64,000 bases of DNA from the NCBI GenBank assembly GCA_008711295.1, contig VUYV01000147.1, positions 510,552 to 574,551 of the forward strand, written 5' to 3'. The notes below the pieces were generated by a model, which saw nothing but the letters and a program-made list of their open reading frames with translations, was not told where the DNA came from and searched no databases. Origin of the DNA: Anarhynchus alexandrinus (Eukaryota > Chordata > Aves > Charadriiformes > Charadriidae). Shown here piece after piece: positions 50,571 to 62,640 of the stretch (the first letter of the stretch is position 1; every line of letters begins with the position of its first letter). Made by a program: the position numbers and the translations under genes.

Positions 50571-53500
50571 TTTCACATTAGCGATAAAACATTATGACAA
50601 GAAGCAATCTAATCAGAGTACTCTAATGAATACAGATCATCTTATTGTACTCAATCTATGTTACATTAAGTAATTAAAGTAATGATTTAAAAGGAGAAAG
50701 TTTACATTTTCATTATGAACATTTTCACACAACCTTCTACTGCATCATATGAAAAAGTCTTTGCATGCCAACATGAGACTGGATGATAGAGTAAAAAGCC
50801 TAGTAGTAACTGCTTAAATAAACTATTTTTCTGTGTAGTATCTTAGCGTTGATGCTTCTCTTCTGCGTGAGCAACAGTGACCTCTCAAGGCTAATTTGCT
50901 GAATGATGAATAACATGCAATTAAACTTAAGAGAGGAGTTCTGGTAAGCCTTGTATGTCACCCTGTTCCTTTCTTTGTCTCTTAATGTACGCTTGTTGTG
51001 TAGAATAGCGATAAAAAGTTTATTAAAACAAATTAAATGCGTAATAACAAAGTTATTAAGAAAACTGAGGAAATAACTACTCTCCAAACTTATATTCAAA
51101 CTTATATTACTTCTTTGGTACAATGGGTCAAATTCTTCACTCAAATCCACAATGGTTTAATTTATTGATATTGAGATTTGTGCTGGAACAAATAGGAGGT
51201 ATGTATTTTTAAGGAGTCTTTTTATTTTTATGCAGAATGTCAAAAATACATTACTCATTGAAGTACTTGAAAGCTTGTTATTACCCCTATGACACAGTCA
51301 GAAGGATATTATTACTTGGATGATGTCAATGAAAGGGTATCATTACTTTTTATGTGGAGAAGTTTTACAGATAAACAAACATGCAGGAATGGTATTTGTT
51401 CTATTTATCCTGTATAAACCTCTGAGGACAGAGGGAGGTTGTCCAAAGAGTTTTGTAAAAATTCTTTTAGCTACTTTACTTAAAAACTCTTCACAAACAA
51501 TTCACCATTTTTCCCCATCTCCTACTTTTAGCTAATGTGTTTTGTCTCTAACTCTTAAGAAATTCTTGGAGTTGTCTCAGTGCATTTGCTCTTGAGGAAA
51601 GCTTGGAAACTGGATAAGCACTTTGTTTGTATGGCAGTTTTAGGAATTCCCTGGCTCATCAGTGCGATTCAAAACTGGCTTTAGTTGGACTTTTCTTCTC
51701 TCAGCCTCTTCAAGAAGCCGATGCCTATTCTTTTCAAGTCAAAGATGGTGATTCCTCCTGCCCCCAGTCATGCTCTCTCATGTATGCAAACTCTTTCCTA
51801 TAATGGGAGATGATTCATGTTTTATAAGACGTGTACTATTATTGTCTTTATTTAATCATTTTCATAAACTCAGTTAACAGCAGGGAACAGCAAGGACTAT
51901 GATTAACAAGTAAATAAAACTGTGAATGCACAAAAGTGAAAGGAAAGTCATCCAGGTGCAAGGCCTCGAGAAGTCACTTGGGAGAGGCCACTAGAATAAG
52001 AGAGAAAACATAGTTCAAGAGTCCCTTTTTGTAGCCAGCACTCAGCAATTTTGAAGTGTGCCATTGTTGTGGGACACAAAAGCTGTATGAGCTTCCCTTT
52101 AAAGCCATGGCCAGACATCTTAATGAGAAACTATCTTCTGGGGTCAAGATTAAATGAACCTTCCAACTCAGAAAAGCAGAGATACACACCCTACAGTTCA
52201 AGACTGAATGTGGTGCTCAGCACATAATAAAGATAAAAATAAATATTCATTATATAAGGCTGTCTCACTGGATTTCATTTCCTAAAACACACAATTGCAT
52301 ATTTTTAGATATAGACTTCTTTCTGAATACTTTCCAATGGCAAAATTCAATTAATTATGTACATAAAATACTTGCAACTGTCTATATTAGACAGACATTA
52401 AAATACCATCTATAGAATATGTTCAGAGAATCTAGAAAGGTGGTATTACTATCAATTATGAACCAGGAGGCACTGTATTTATCTGTATAATGACTATCAG
52501 GAATTTTTGTCACTGAATTTATACTACCAATCATTAGAATCAGTGAAGCTGGAAAAGCAAAAGACTGACTAAATATTAATCTATTATTTTGGCCACTCCT
52601 GGATTATTCATCATAATACGATGGTGCTTTATCAAAATTAATTCTGAAAGCAAACAACCAACAGTAGTGAACATGAAGAAAATGCTAAGGAGCAAATTAT
52701 GTGATGAAATAAAGCATTTTCATACAGTCTTGCTTCATTTGTTGTGCCAGCAAAAGTACAAGTAAAGGAACCTGCTTGCTTTCAGCAAGAATATCACAGG
52801 CATTGCCCGTGCTTCTCCCATTTTATAGAGATTGCCGTGTCAGTACCAAACCCCGAATTCCTAGTTCTGGCAGTAGTTTTGCAGTTTTAAGTCAATCAAA
52901 TTACTCTAAAATTAAAATATAGGATCAACTAAGGTATCTCTTGCAGGTAAATTGAGGAACATCATGTGTTTATTTATGAAGGCTTTCAAAAGCTTAGATC
53001 TGAAGTTAGGGTGAAATCTCACTCCCACTGACCCAGTGGGAGTATAATCATTGACTTCAATGGACCAAGGCTCTAACATCTATAGTCCATTAACAATGCT
53101 TAATTTACTTTTACACCGAAGCTTGGTCATCACTTCACTTCATAAGTGGAGATTCTTTTCCACCTTATCACATATTTTCTCTTTTTCCAGCAGTAAGACA
53201 AATTTCTTCCCTGTCGATGCTACTGAAATGTTAGAGAGATGTCAGAAGAGCTATTGAAAGATGTTCTTGAGGCTAACATTATTCATTAATTCTTTGTCCT
53301 TGAGTATTCACTTCATTTCTATTTTGTGAAGCAAATTCTGAACCACATGTACAAAATTCACCTTACATTAACTCGTTATTCTGAAAATGTGGTTGTACAC
53401 ACAAAAATTGGTTCCATACAAAATGGAACAAATAAAATGCCCTGTGAATGATTCATTAAATCAGGTTTCAATTTTCAGTATTTCAATTTTCAGAACTACA

Positions 53501-53924
53501 ACATTTTAAAAACTGATAGCTGATTTCTAGAAATCAGTTATCCAGTACTTCTGCATTACTATTAATTATCCAGATGATATGATATATTGGTCTTAGAAAA
53601 TATTAAACTTCCAAAATTGAGTAGAAAAGGAAATGTATCTCAAAAAATATTTTGATAGTATGCTAAGATTTAATTGTCCAAAGGGCTCATATGGAAAATA
53701 AAACGTTGGAAAATTTAGTGTGTTCTGTAGTAGCTGGCAATGAATTTGAAAATACGCAGTTTGAAAACCACTGAAGTATTTTTGTCCACTGTTGTAAGTA
53801 TTTGTCAAGCTGTTGCCACTTTGAAGTTAAGTGGTTTTTATTTTTCTGTGGTGTCATTACCTTTTTTATGTAGTCACCCTTCAAACTTCTAGTGTATTTG
53901 TCTTCACACTGCCTCTTTGAAGGA
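50571..53924. other. Downstream intergenic sequence, no gene seen
   Basis: AT-rich non-coding DNA. The small open frames have no recognisable features. Confidence 0.5.
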
Positions 53925-54045
53925 ATGAAATTTCAAAATCTTCATTTTACAGTTGCAAAGCCAATACTCAGAGCACAGATTAACCCAAAAATGGAATCCC
54001 AAGGAAGCTCTAGGTTAATACTCTTCACTATACCACGCCTTCATG
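53925..54045 (-). repeat. MIR SINE remnant (antisense)
   Basis: CATTTTACAGTTGCAAAGCC, AATACTCAGAGCACAGATTA, ACCCAA and CTCTAGGTTAATACTCTTCA ending CTATACCACGCC follow the order of the reversed MIR consensus (cattttacagatgaggaaactgaggctcagagaggttaag...cccaag ... ctcttccactacgcc). Confidence 0.65.
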
Positions 54046-54224
54046 GTGAACCTGACAGGCAACATTTCATTTTTTCTCTCCTTCATCCTTCATTTTATCT
54101 CCTCTGCCAGATTGTGCCAGGATAACATGAAGGTATATAACACAGCAAGCAGCCCATTATGCAGCATAAATATTTAACTGAAAGCTGCCTTTCCCATTTA
54201 ACTTTTTTGTCTTTTAAAACAGAA

Positions 54225-54512
54225 ATATAAAGAGATTCAGGGAGATGAAGTAGCTGAATAATTATATGGAGAGGGAAGCAGCAAGTGATACGAAAGAAAA
54301 AAAAGCACAGGGGAGAGAAATTAAAGATAGAGCAAGTGCACCGAAAAAGGCAAAAGGGTAGAGGAGGAGAAAAATTTGTGGTGAGGGACTGGAAGAGGAA
54401 AACTGGGAACTAGCAAAAAGTGAGAAGTTGAGAGCAAGTAGAAAGGAAAAGAAAGATCATAGAAAGGAAAAAGCTCAGCAGGAGGGAAGGGGAAGGCAAA
54501 GCAGGGGGAATA
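54225..54512 (+). repeat. Purine-rich tract
   Basis: Roughly 290 bases in which A and G strongly predominate on the plus strand, in irregular GAA, AGG and AAAG runs. It is not a simple tandem repeat. It explains the long minus-strand open frames rich in Phe, Pro, Leu and Ser at 54321-54595. Confidence 0.75.
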
Positions 54513-57500
54513 CTCTGATGTAAGAATAACATCACCTGTAAACATTTTCTACAGTTTTGCACAAGCAGTAGTTCAAGCTTCTCTAGTTGATGCAAGTCGA
54601 CATATTCTCTGTGTGAACAGTTTTCATTTCTTTCACTTCCCCAAACCTCTCATGAATTCAAAACATTTAAAATAAAATCCCTCTCATTTCTCTGGAATTA
54701 TCTCTATGTTTAAGTTTTCTATTTCCCAAAGGAATTTGAAAAAAAAAACCAAAACCAAAAGCTAAATAAATAATATTATAAGTAAACTCTGTTTCTCTGT
54801 GCATCCTTATCTAGTCCTCTCCCTGACCTCTCCTACAGCATTGATTCAGAAATGTGCACCGCTCCTAAGCAGTTGTTGCCTTGCAGCCCCAAAGCCAGTG
54901 CAAAAAGATCTTGAAATGGGAAAAATCCTCTTACAATGACCACCACAGAGGATCTTTTGCACCTCGGGTCAGAATGAAAGCTAATATCCCTGCAGAATTC
55001 CCAGTCTGGAAATGGTTTAGACCCACTTAGGTGCCTGCTAGCAAACCCTGGTCAGGCAGGAGTTGGGAAAAGATAACACTGAGATGGTACTGTACCATAC
55101 CTCTGTTGCTCCTCCGGTACACAACACGTGAATTAGCAATTCCTACCAGGACAGAAAGTAAAGTATCCCTGTGAGGTCCTTCACATGGTAGTAGGGATCT
55201 AATTAGCCTGTCAGTTCACCCCAAATCAGGAATGTGCTGGAACAAGATCCGGTTCCCTCCAGAGAGTATGTAATACACCAGGGGGAGATCAGGCTGCCTT
55301 TGGGTGTAACGTGAGTACTAATCCAAATTCTGCCTGGACGCCTTAGAGGAAAAGATTTACTCCAACATCGAGTTTTCCTGTATGCTTTCTGTACTAATGC
55401 TAAAGCACTAATGATGACACAGAGAATGGTAAGAGATAAAGGATTTGTTAATCGCTAATCAAATAAATAAATGTGATGGGAAAGATGGGATAAGAATCTT
55501 GAGGAACAAATTTGGAAGTAACTGGACAAACAAAGCAGAGGAAGAAAAAAGAAATGGTAAGAGTGCAGTGGAAAAGCAATTGAAAAGTATAAGGATAATC
55601 TTAATTCCACTTTGTGCAAAATTAAAAATAATTTAAATGACAGGGGAAATTTAAGTATTCTATCAAGGTTATCTTTTATCTTGTCTTCTGGCTTCAGTGA
55701 CAGATCCAAAAGGGATTGAGTTCAATACTTAAGCCTTGCATCACTTTCTTGTGTCATGGGCTACCATTTAAAATCCTGTTTACCCTTCCTACACCAGGAT
55801 CTTGACACCCATAAAATTTTTCCTACTCAAGGTGGAAAGCAAAGCAAAAGCAAAATGAAAAGGTCATAACTAGTGAGGAGTGCGGAGTGTAGTCTGCCTT
55901 AGGCCAGGAACCCAGAGAACACAGGGCCTAGGGGCTCTGTCAACAGGTTGTTGGGGCTTCAGCAATGCTCATAATTTGTAATAATAATGTAATGAGCAAA
56001 GATGAGGTGAAGGCAGAAGGATTAAAGGAGAGCACTCAGCACACATAAGCCATGCTACATCTACCAAATTCCCGGTGCAGCTGCTTCAGGGATACTAAGC
56101 CTCATGCAGACAGCTGCATCCCCTTGTTGCCATCTGTGGCTTGCATCTCTGGTGTTACCACTCACAACGATCTGCACAGTTGCAAAGGCACAACCCCCCC
56201 ATCAGCAGAAAATATCTGCTCCCACACCTGCTTGCAGGGAGCATGGCTAGCACCCAATCCATAGGATACAAGGGCTTTCCTGAGATTTAATCAGCTGGTA
56301 ACTAATCCTAGGAGTGATGGCTACAGAGAGGAATGTCTTGCCAGCTGAGGCATCAGACGGGAACACAGAGCAGGCATTAAGTTATCAGTTTTATTAGACA
56401 ACACTAATCTCATTCGTACAGACTTGCTAATTACAATTTAGGAGAAAGTTTTATTAAGAATGGTGTGATGGGAATCTGAACTGGGTCAAATTTTAAGGGT
56501 GGGTCAACCTAAATCAGTGCAAACCAAAGGTAGGTCAACTTTTTTGTGACTGTTCCCAGAACTCCTGGAGCACTGATTTCCAAAAGCTGTCTTATTGGAG
56601 CGCAGGAACTTAAACAAACGTAGTGAAGTAGATCAGAAAAAAAAGATTTAAGAATAAAAATCTCCTCTGGCCCAAATGTCATTTTTGGCCAGACCCCTTC
56701 TGTCAGTCTCACCCTCAGTCCTGCAAATCAGAGACTTACTGGGTTGCAACAAATTCCCCTGTCTCCCCTTGCTCCTTTCCATCACAGTTAAGGCCCAGTG
56801 AGGTCTCTGCTCTCTGTTCTTTTTGGATGTCCCCTCATTCTCTGCTTGCGCTGTTGAGTCCCTGCTTCTCTCACTTGCACATCACAAGCAACTCATCCCT
56901 GTGTATTTCAGCATCTCTCAGGAAAGAAGCAACTTCCCCAAACCTCCACAGGCTGCCCTTAACCTGGTGTAGCAGCCAGGGCACGGGAAACGTAAGCGGG
57001 CAGCCTTCTCCCCTCGTTCAGTGATGCTGGTTCAATGTGCTGCTTTTACGTGATAATCTGCAAACAGGTAACTAAACTCATAAGTTGGTTTCCACAGGTG
57101 GTCATTTGAATTGAAAAATAGAAGTCAATATTCCCACAATCTTTCTTATCATATCAATTATACAACTTGCTATCTTGGGCCCAACCTGCATCCTTTAGGA
57201 ACAGAAGTCATGCAGAGCAAGACAAGTTACTACCAAATTAAATATATCTGCCTTAGTTATTGCAGGTAAACCCAACCTGAGCTTGATAGTTTACATTTCA
57301 CAGCGACTGTGTGCATGAAACATGCGAGAAGATCAGGGCCTAAAATAACAATTCAAATCAGTTAAACATCATGCTTTCTTTTGCCTTAAACTCTGTTAGT
57401 CACCCAAATGGAAAAAAAAAATAAATCACTGTCTTGGAAGTGTTATTATCAATCTTGCCGTAACACAGCTATCCAGAGAGCTCCAGGCCAGTGCCTAATG

Positions 57501-59934
57501 CATCAGTGGAGTCAGGAGTACAGCACGCTATTTTCAGAGCCTTAGAACAGCACCAAACAGGACAAGAAGAGGTAAATTACAGGCGTTTCGAGGGCTGTTA
57601 AGGCCACAGATCTCAGAGAGGGAAGGGCTGGATCAGAAGTCCTGAAGAAGTCTGATACTCCTAGGCTATGAGCAGCTCTGAAGGACACTTCTTAAATAGA
57701 TGTCTAATGCAAAGCATCATCCCTGAATGCTGTCCGTCCAGGCTCATCTTGCAGATCCAAACCCTCAAATATGACTCAAGGCTACAATCTCAGACTTACT
57801 TGCAGACCTAACGTGTTTGCCTGCCTGGGAACAAAATACTGACCTTGATTTTCGGTGACACTTCATCTATTTTAACTCCAGAAGTTGGAAATGCAGTTAT
57901 TTGACAAGGCCATCAGCTAAAGCAAATGCAACATGTTACTTACTGCCCAGCTTTTCTGTCAATGCAGCATTTTAGCCTAAGGCCTGATTAGGATTCTTTT
58001 AGGGTGATTGGGCATGGTAAGCTTCTGGAATAGCACTAAGCCAGTACAATTGGAAGAGGCTCTTAGAGGAGATCTAGCCTCTTAATGACATATGGTGAAA
58101 AGGTTGCTTTGAAAACCAAGAAGTCTTTCTGCCTTCATTTTTTAGGTCTGTGGATTTCTTCTTGGCCGAACCTGGGGATGCGGCTCTAAGATTTTCTTCT
58201 AAAGATAGAATAAGGGAAGCAAAGCCTTTGAATACTGACTTTGTAAGGTAGAAATGGTGTATTGGAGCAATGAACTTAGCATTTTAATGCCTGGGCCTAC
58301 TGTATTTTACTGCTTAAAGTTATTCAAACTACTGGTAAAAGATTGCTTGATCTCAATGGTTAATTTATAATACATAATACATAACATATTATATATAAGA
58401 ACCATAATTTCATTCACCATTGAACTGAAACAACCCTAGAATATATAATGTAAAATGAAGAATGGAATCGCAGAAGACAGGATAGGTAAGAAACAATAAT
58501 TTTTTATCTTCCTGAAAATAGACACTATTGATATTTTAGGGAGGGGCAATTGTAAGACAATGAATATCACTAATATTGGTCGCATTAAAAAGTATGATTG
58601 AATCACAATATGATCAGAATCTTGCTTTTATGCAAGAATGGCTATGTACAGTATCATCTATGTAGAAATTATAGACCTAAGTCATGTTTATTTCACTGAA
58701 TATTTCCCCTCCAAATTAAATAGCAGAAGCAGGGAGCTCTGGAGGGAGAAAGGTACAACAAATCCATAAACTAAAGCAGAGGTCTTTGGGGGAATATGGA
58801 ATTTCCCTGCCTACAGTATAAATCATAATCTTTGAAAACCTTAGCTTTATGGGAAAATACTATTTCATTTCATATAAGAAGCCTATAATATATTCTATTT
58901 TAAAGCTCTTCACAAAAACAGGTGGCAAAATCATCCAGAGCTGGTTTATGATACAGCCTACTGTATGAAAGGCAAAACAGAGAGCAATCTGCTGTTTTAA
59001 TTACATGCTCGAAGCAAATGCAATATCTGCAGCTTTAATAAACATTGACCCCTTAACTGAATGTGCCCTACAAACACATTAATGCCCATCTGGGAAATAA
59101 TCCAATGAAATAATCCAATCATACCAACAGGGAACGACTGCTAGATTGGCAAGTGAGGGCTCATATACTTTGGGCTGTAGCAGGCTGTTCCCCATTAGCT
59201 GGTTGCCAGAGCTGTGCACCTTTCATAGCATTTTTCATCTTCTAAAAGCAACTTGAAAAAAACAGTTGTCATGAAATGAGTCAAACTAACACCACTGTGA
59301 AATTAAGCCCTCTTGGGCTACACAGACATTAGTTGGCAGAAAAAAAAAGTAAAACGAATTTCTCTTTGCTAGCTTCACCCCTCGCTTCACAGAGGTGCTT
59401 TTTCCCAGCAAAGGGGAGCTGATGTTGCTATTGTTTGCCTTTTCTTCAGTAAGTCTGCTGAATGGGGCCCGTTGTTAGAAAAAATATATTCAGTTGAGGA
59501 GACTCTTCAGAAAATTGATTGAATCCAGAAAATCTCTCAGCCACCTGGATGGACCCAACAGTCCCAGAAGTAAAGGCTACCTCCTTATCACCTTTGAGAC
59601 TCAGAAAACAAGGAGTCCAGCAAACAGAAACAAAAATTTTCTCCCCATTACCACACTGGTGAGTATTGCCACCGGCTGTGGCACAACCACAAGGAAAGAT
59701 TCAAAACTTTCCAATTTTGATGTTACAGTGGGCTACAAAGTTGTAACTGGCTAGTTAAAATCTCTTTGAATCAGTGAGGTCCAGCCAGACCCATACTGAT
59801 TATTGTATTAATTTAGAGCCAATACATCCCGATAGTTATCAGGAATGTTTGAAGTGCAGAGGAGTTACATTGCTGACGATATACATCTGCTGGCATAAAT
59901 ATAAAGCTGGCAAAAAAAGTAAGAGAAAAAGAGA
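54513..59934. other. Downstream intergenic sequence, no gene seen
   Basis: Mixed composition with no recognised gene. Open frames at 56052-56264, 56827-57024 and 59494-59754 lack family features and splice context. A stretch at 58980-59130 looks like a possible conserved non-coding element. Confidence 0.45.
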
Positions 59935-60020
59935 GCAACAGATAAGTAGGTGATTTGCCCAAGGTTGGAGAAAGAAATCTTGTCTGAAATCTGCCCAAAT
60001 ATTCTATTCAGTCTTCCTAT
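59935..60020 (-). repeat. MIR SINE remnant (antisense)
   Basis: GATAAGTAGGTGATTTGCCC followed by AAGGTTGG.GAAAGAAATCTT, then GTCTGAAATCTGCCCAAATA and TTCTATTCAGTCTTCC. The core TGATTTGCCCAAGGT is the diagnostic MIR block (tgacttgcccaaggtcacac). Confidence 0.6.
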
Positions 60021-61379
60021 AGTGGCATATTTTTAAATTGTGTCTATAGGTCCCTACCTACTGGTCAATGCAACTTTTTTTTCCAAGGAGAAAAAGTGAG
60101 ATCAGACTCCAGTCATTTGATTCACAGCAATCCGGGGCTGCTAGTGAAGCTTCCAGTGATGCCAGGTTTTCTGTCTGTTTGAATGTTGATTCTAGAAACC
60201 AAGAAGCACACAATTAATTCCTGTAAGGTCTCAAGCAACAAGCTGAAGGTAACAGTTTGCATTCATTTCTACCCTTAGAAAGCAAGGGTCATCATGAAAG
60301 TCATGAAAGTCGTCAGCAAAGTGCAAACTGAAGGAGCATTTTATTCCTACCAACTTCATCAGAAACCCTGTGTGGAAAATGGCCACACTTAAGACACATG
60401 AGGATCTCTTTCTAATTTAAAATTTCAGCTCTAATTTGGCAACAGAGTTGCACTGATAAATCCCTTTTCTGATAGAATTCGTAACTCTGTATAGTCTACA
60501 GATACTAAGCCTTAAAGGGGATCTAAGTTTGTTGCATGTTGAAAAAAAATCCAACCACAGAAAAGATTTAAATATTTTTACTTCTTTTTATTTGTCACCC
60601 TCACTCAAATGATTCCTGGGCACAGATTTTCTTTATGGACATTTTGGAATATTTTATTTTTGCTCTATCTTCTTTTCAGGATGATTACACAGAATTTCAC
60701 ACAGTTCCTCAGAGACACAATGTTGTGTGCAATTAATACAAAAGAATAATTTTATTGTTTCAGACTAACACCTTTTTTTTTTTTCATTTACTCAAGATCT
60801 AATGGAGTAGTTTGCATTTTTGAGAGGCCAAATATTAGCAGAAGCCATGCCATTCCCTTCATACCTAAAATCTAGCCACATTTATGCCTAAGAGAAAGAG
60901 AAGGCAAATTCTGACTGAGGCTCTGCCCACACACCAGGGCAAAAGGGACTTCAGAAATTAACCTTGATATCTCTTATAACCTTGTATGGGGTACCCCTGT
61001 GTGCAAATGAGGGACTATAAGTATAGCTTACTGTTTAAGACCAAAAGTTCATCCAGAAGTGTAACACCTCTTCCAACAGTGGCAAATAACAGATATCTTG
61101 GTAACAGTGTAAAAACCAAGCCAGAATATGCCAGTACTTCCCCACAATACTTTCACAATCTCCAGGGATTAGTGTTTCAGCAAATTCAGGAATGAGAGGT
61201 GTTATCTTCATGCTTATAGTATCTGGTAGATTTTTCCTCCATTAATTAGCTTTCTGAACAGCTGTGCACATTTAATATTGAAATACCCAGTGCAAAAGAG
61301 TTCCACAGTATAACTAATTGTGTTCATTTTCAACCTACCCCTCAAAAATATAGTTTGAGCTCTCACTAGCTTTTGAAGG
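60021..61379. other. Intergenic sequence, no gene seen
   Basis: AT-rich, with a poly-T run at about 60772-60784 and no recognised coding sequence. Confidence 0.5.
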
Positions 61380-61570
61380 AAAAAGATCATTGACTGTTCA
61401 CCTTCTCCAGGCCATGATAACTGTACAAAATTAAGTTGTCTCTCCCTGGCTGAACAGTCCTAAACAATTTAGTTGTTCCTCTTATGGAAGCCGTTTCATC
61501 TCTTTGATCACTGTTATTGCCCTTCCTTGAACCTTTTCTAGTTCTGCCCTGTCCCTTCTGGGGATGAGAG
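61380..61570 (-). repeat. Ancient CR1/L3-like LINE, C-terminal ORF2 segment (antisense)
   Basis: CTTCTCCAGGCCATGATAAC, CTCCCTGGCTGAACAGTCCT, AAACAATTTAGTTGTTCCTC, ATGGAAGCCGTTTCATCTCT, TTGATCACTGTTATTGCCCT and TCCTTGAACCTTTTCTAGTT together are the reverse complement of the conserved CR1/L3 segment encoding LE(R/K)VQ..ATK.I.G...[12 protein letters not shown], in a diverged form. It is a single old insertion with the next segment. Confidence 0.75.
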
Positions 61571-61652
61571 ATAGGAGGGAAGACCAGAAATGTAACATAA
61601 TATTTGAAAGTGGACATAGCTTGACATGCTGTTTTGTTCTCTATTCCTGCAG

Positions 61653-61738
61653 TAATAATTTCCTACTCTTTTATTGGTAGCATTGTTCTTTCTGTGGTGG
61701 CCCAAGGACATATCAAAGCAAACAGCTTGGAAACAGAG
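61653..61738 (+). other. Exon-like stretch with consensus splice signals
   Basis: TTTGTTCTCTATTCCTGCAG directly precedes 61653 and GTAAGA directly follows GAG at 61738. The 86 bases between are open in one frame and encode a hydrophobic stretch (ISYSFIGSIVLSVVAQGHI) followed by KANSLETE. No family recognised. It sits inside an antisense LINE region, so chance or exonised repeat is quite possible. Confidence 0.25.
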
Positions 61739-61984
61739 GTAAGATGTTTATCAGAACAAAATTGGTGGGGAAAAAAAAAAAAGAGTGAGTTTTGGCATGC
61801 ATTTTGCAAAGGGGCTCATATGCTGAAGAGCACATGTAATACTTAAAAATTCTGTCTTATTTCGTAGTTGCTTCTTTGACTTTTACTGAACATGAAACTG
61901 ACTTTTTCACAGAATTATGTGTTACATGTCCAAGACCTTTTTATTTTTTTTTCTGAGCAGTAGCAGCTAGTACAGAGTTTATCA

Positions 61985-62640
61985 CCCCACGTGTAGGTTA
62001 AGATTATTTTTTCCACGTTGTGTGTTACTTCCCAGAAGTCAGAATCACTGGTCTGTAATCCCAGAATCCCTAATTGAGATACTTGTAAAAAGTTAGTGTC
62101 ATAGTCGCTACCTTCCAGAGCTTTACTATAGAGGCAGTTTTCAGGAAGATAGTAGTTCAGCTATTTCATCCTCAATTTCCTTTAGATCTCCTGGGTAAAT
62201 ACCATATGGTCCTGGCAGTTTGCTACTGTTCATTTTGTAAATTTGTTCTATAACCTCCTCCACAGACATTTCAGTTTAAAACAGATCTTCTGATACGTTC
62301 TTCTACAGACGACTTCTGTAGTGTGAATATCTAAGATCTTCCAGGCTGAGGAAACATGCAAGAATCCCTTTGTTTTTTCTGCTGTAGTTTACCCTCTCAT
62401 TGATATGTCAATTGGCCTTAATGACTCCAAGGAAGGCTCTCCAATGCGAATGGCTTTGAGGAAGAGTTGGCCATTAGTTTTTATGCGTTTAGCAAATAGT
62501 CCCTAAAACATTTATTGTTGGCCTGTGATTTGTGTCAATACGCTTAATTTGCCACTTCTCGCATTCTCTTCTCTTTTGCTTGCTCGGACATCGCTTCAGT
62601 TTTTTGAAGGATACTTTCTTACCTTTTCCAGCATTTTTTT
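61985..62640 (-). repeat. Ancient CR1/L3-like LINE, linker and N-terminal RT segment (antisense)
   Basis: On the minus strand, 62300 to 62210 reads SVEEVIEQIYKMNSSKLPGP followed by YGIYPGDLKEI, the CR1/L3 block just before reverse transcriptase (s..eV...l..lk..KspGPDGi.p..LKel). A broken RDSGITDQ-like piece near 62060 corresponds to the dpgNYRPV block. Sequence up to about 62640 fits the linker more weakly. The middle of RT is missing between this segment and 61570. Confidence 0.65.

Noticed and set aside
54321..54595. Minus-strand Phe/Pro/Leu/Ser-rich frames
   Set aside because: They are translations of the complementary strand of the purine-rich tract.
58045..58085. TTGGAAGAGGCTCTTAGAGG-type sequence resembling an antisense CR1 3' end
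   Set aside because: Partial similarity over about 30 bases without the tail repeat; too weak to annotate.
59494..59754. 86-codon plus-strand frame
   Set aside because: No initiator ATG context, no recognised motif and no splice support.
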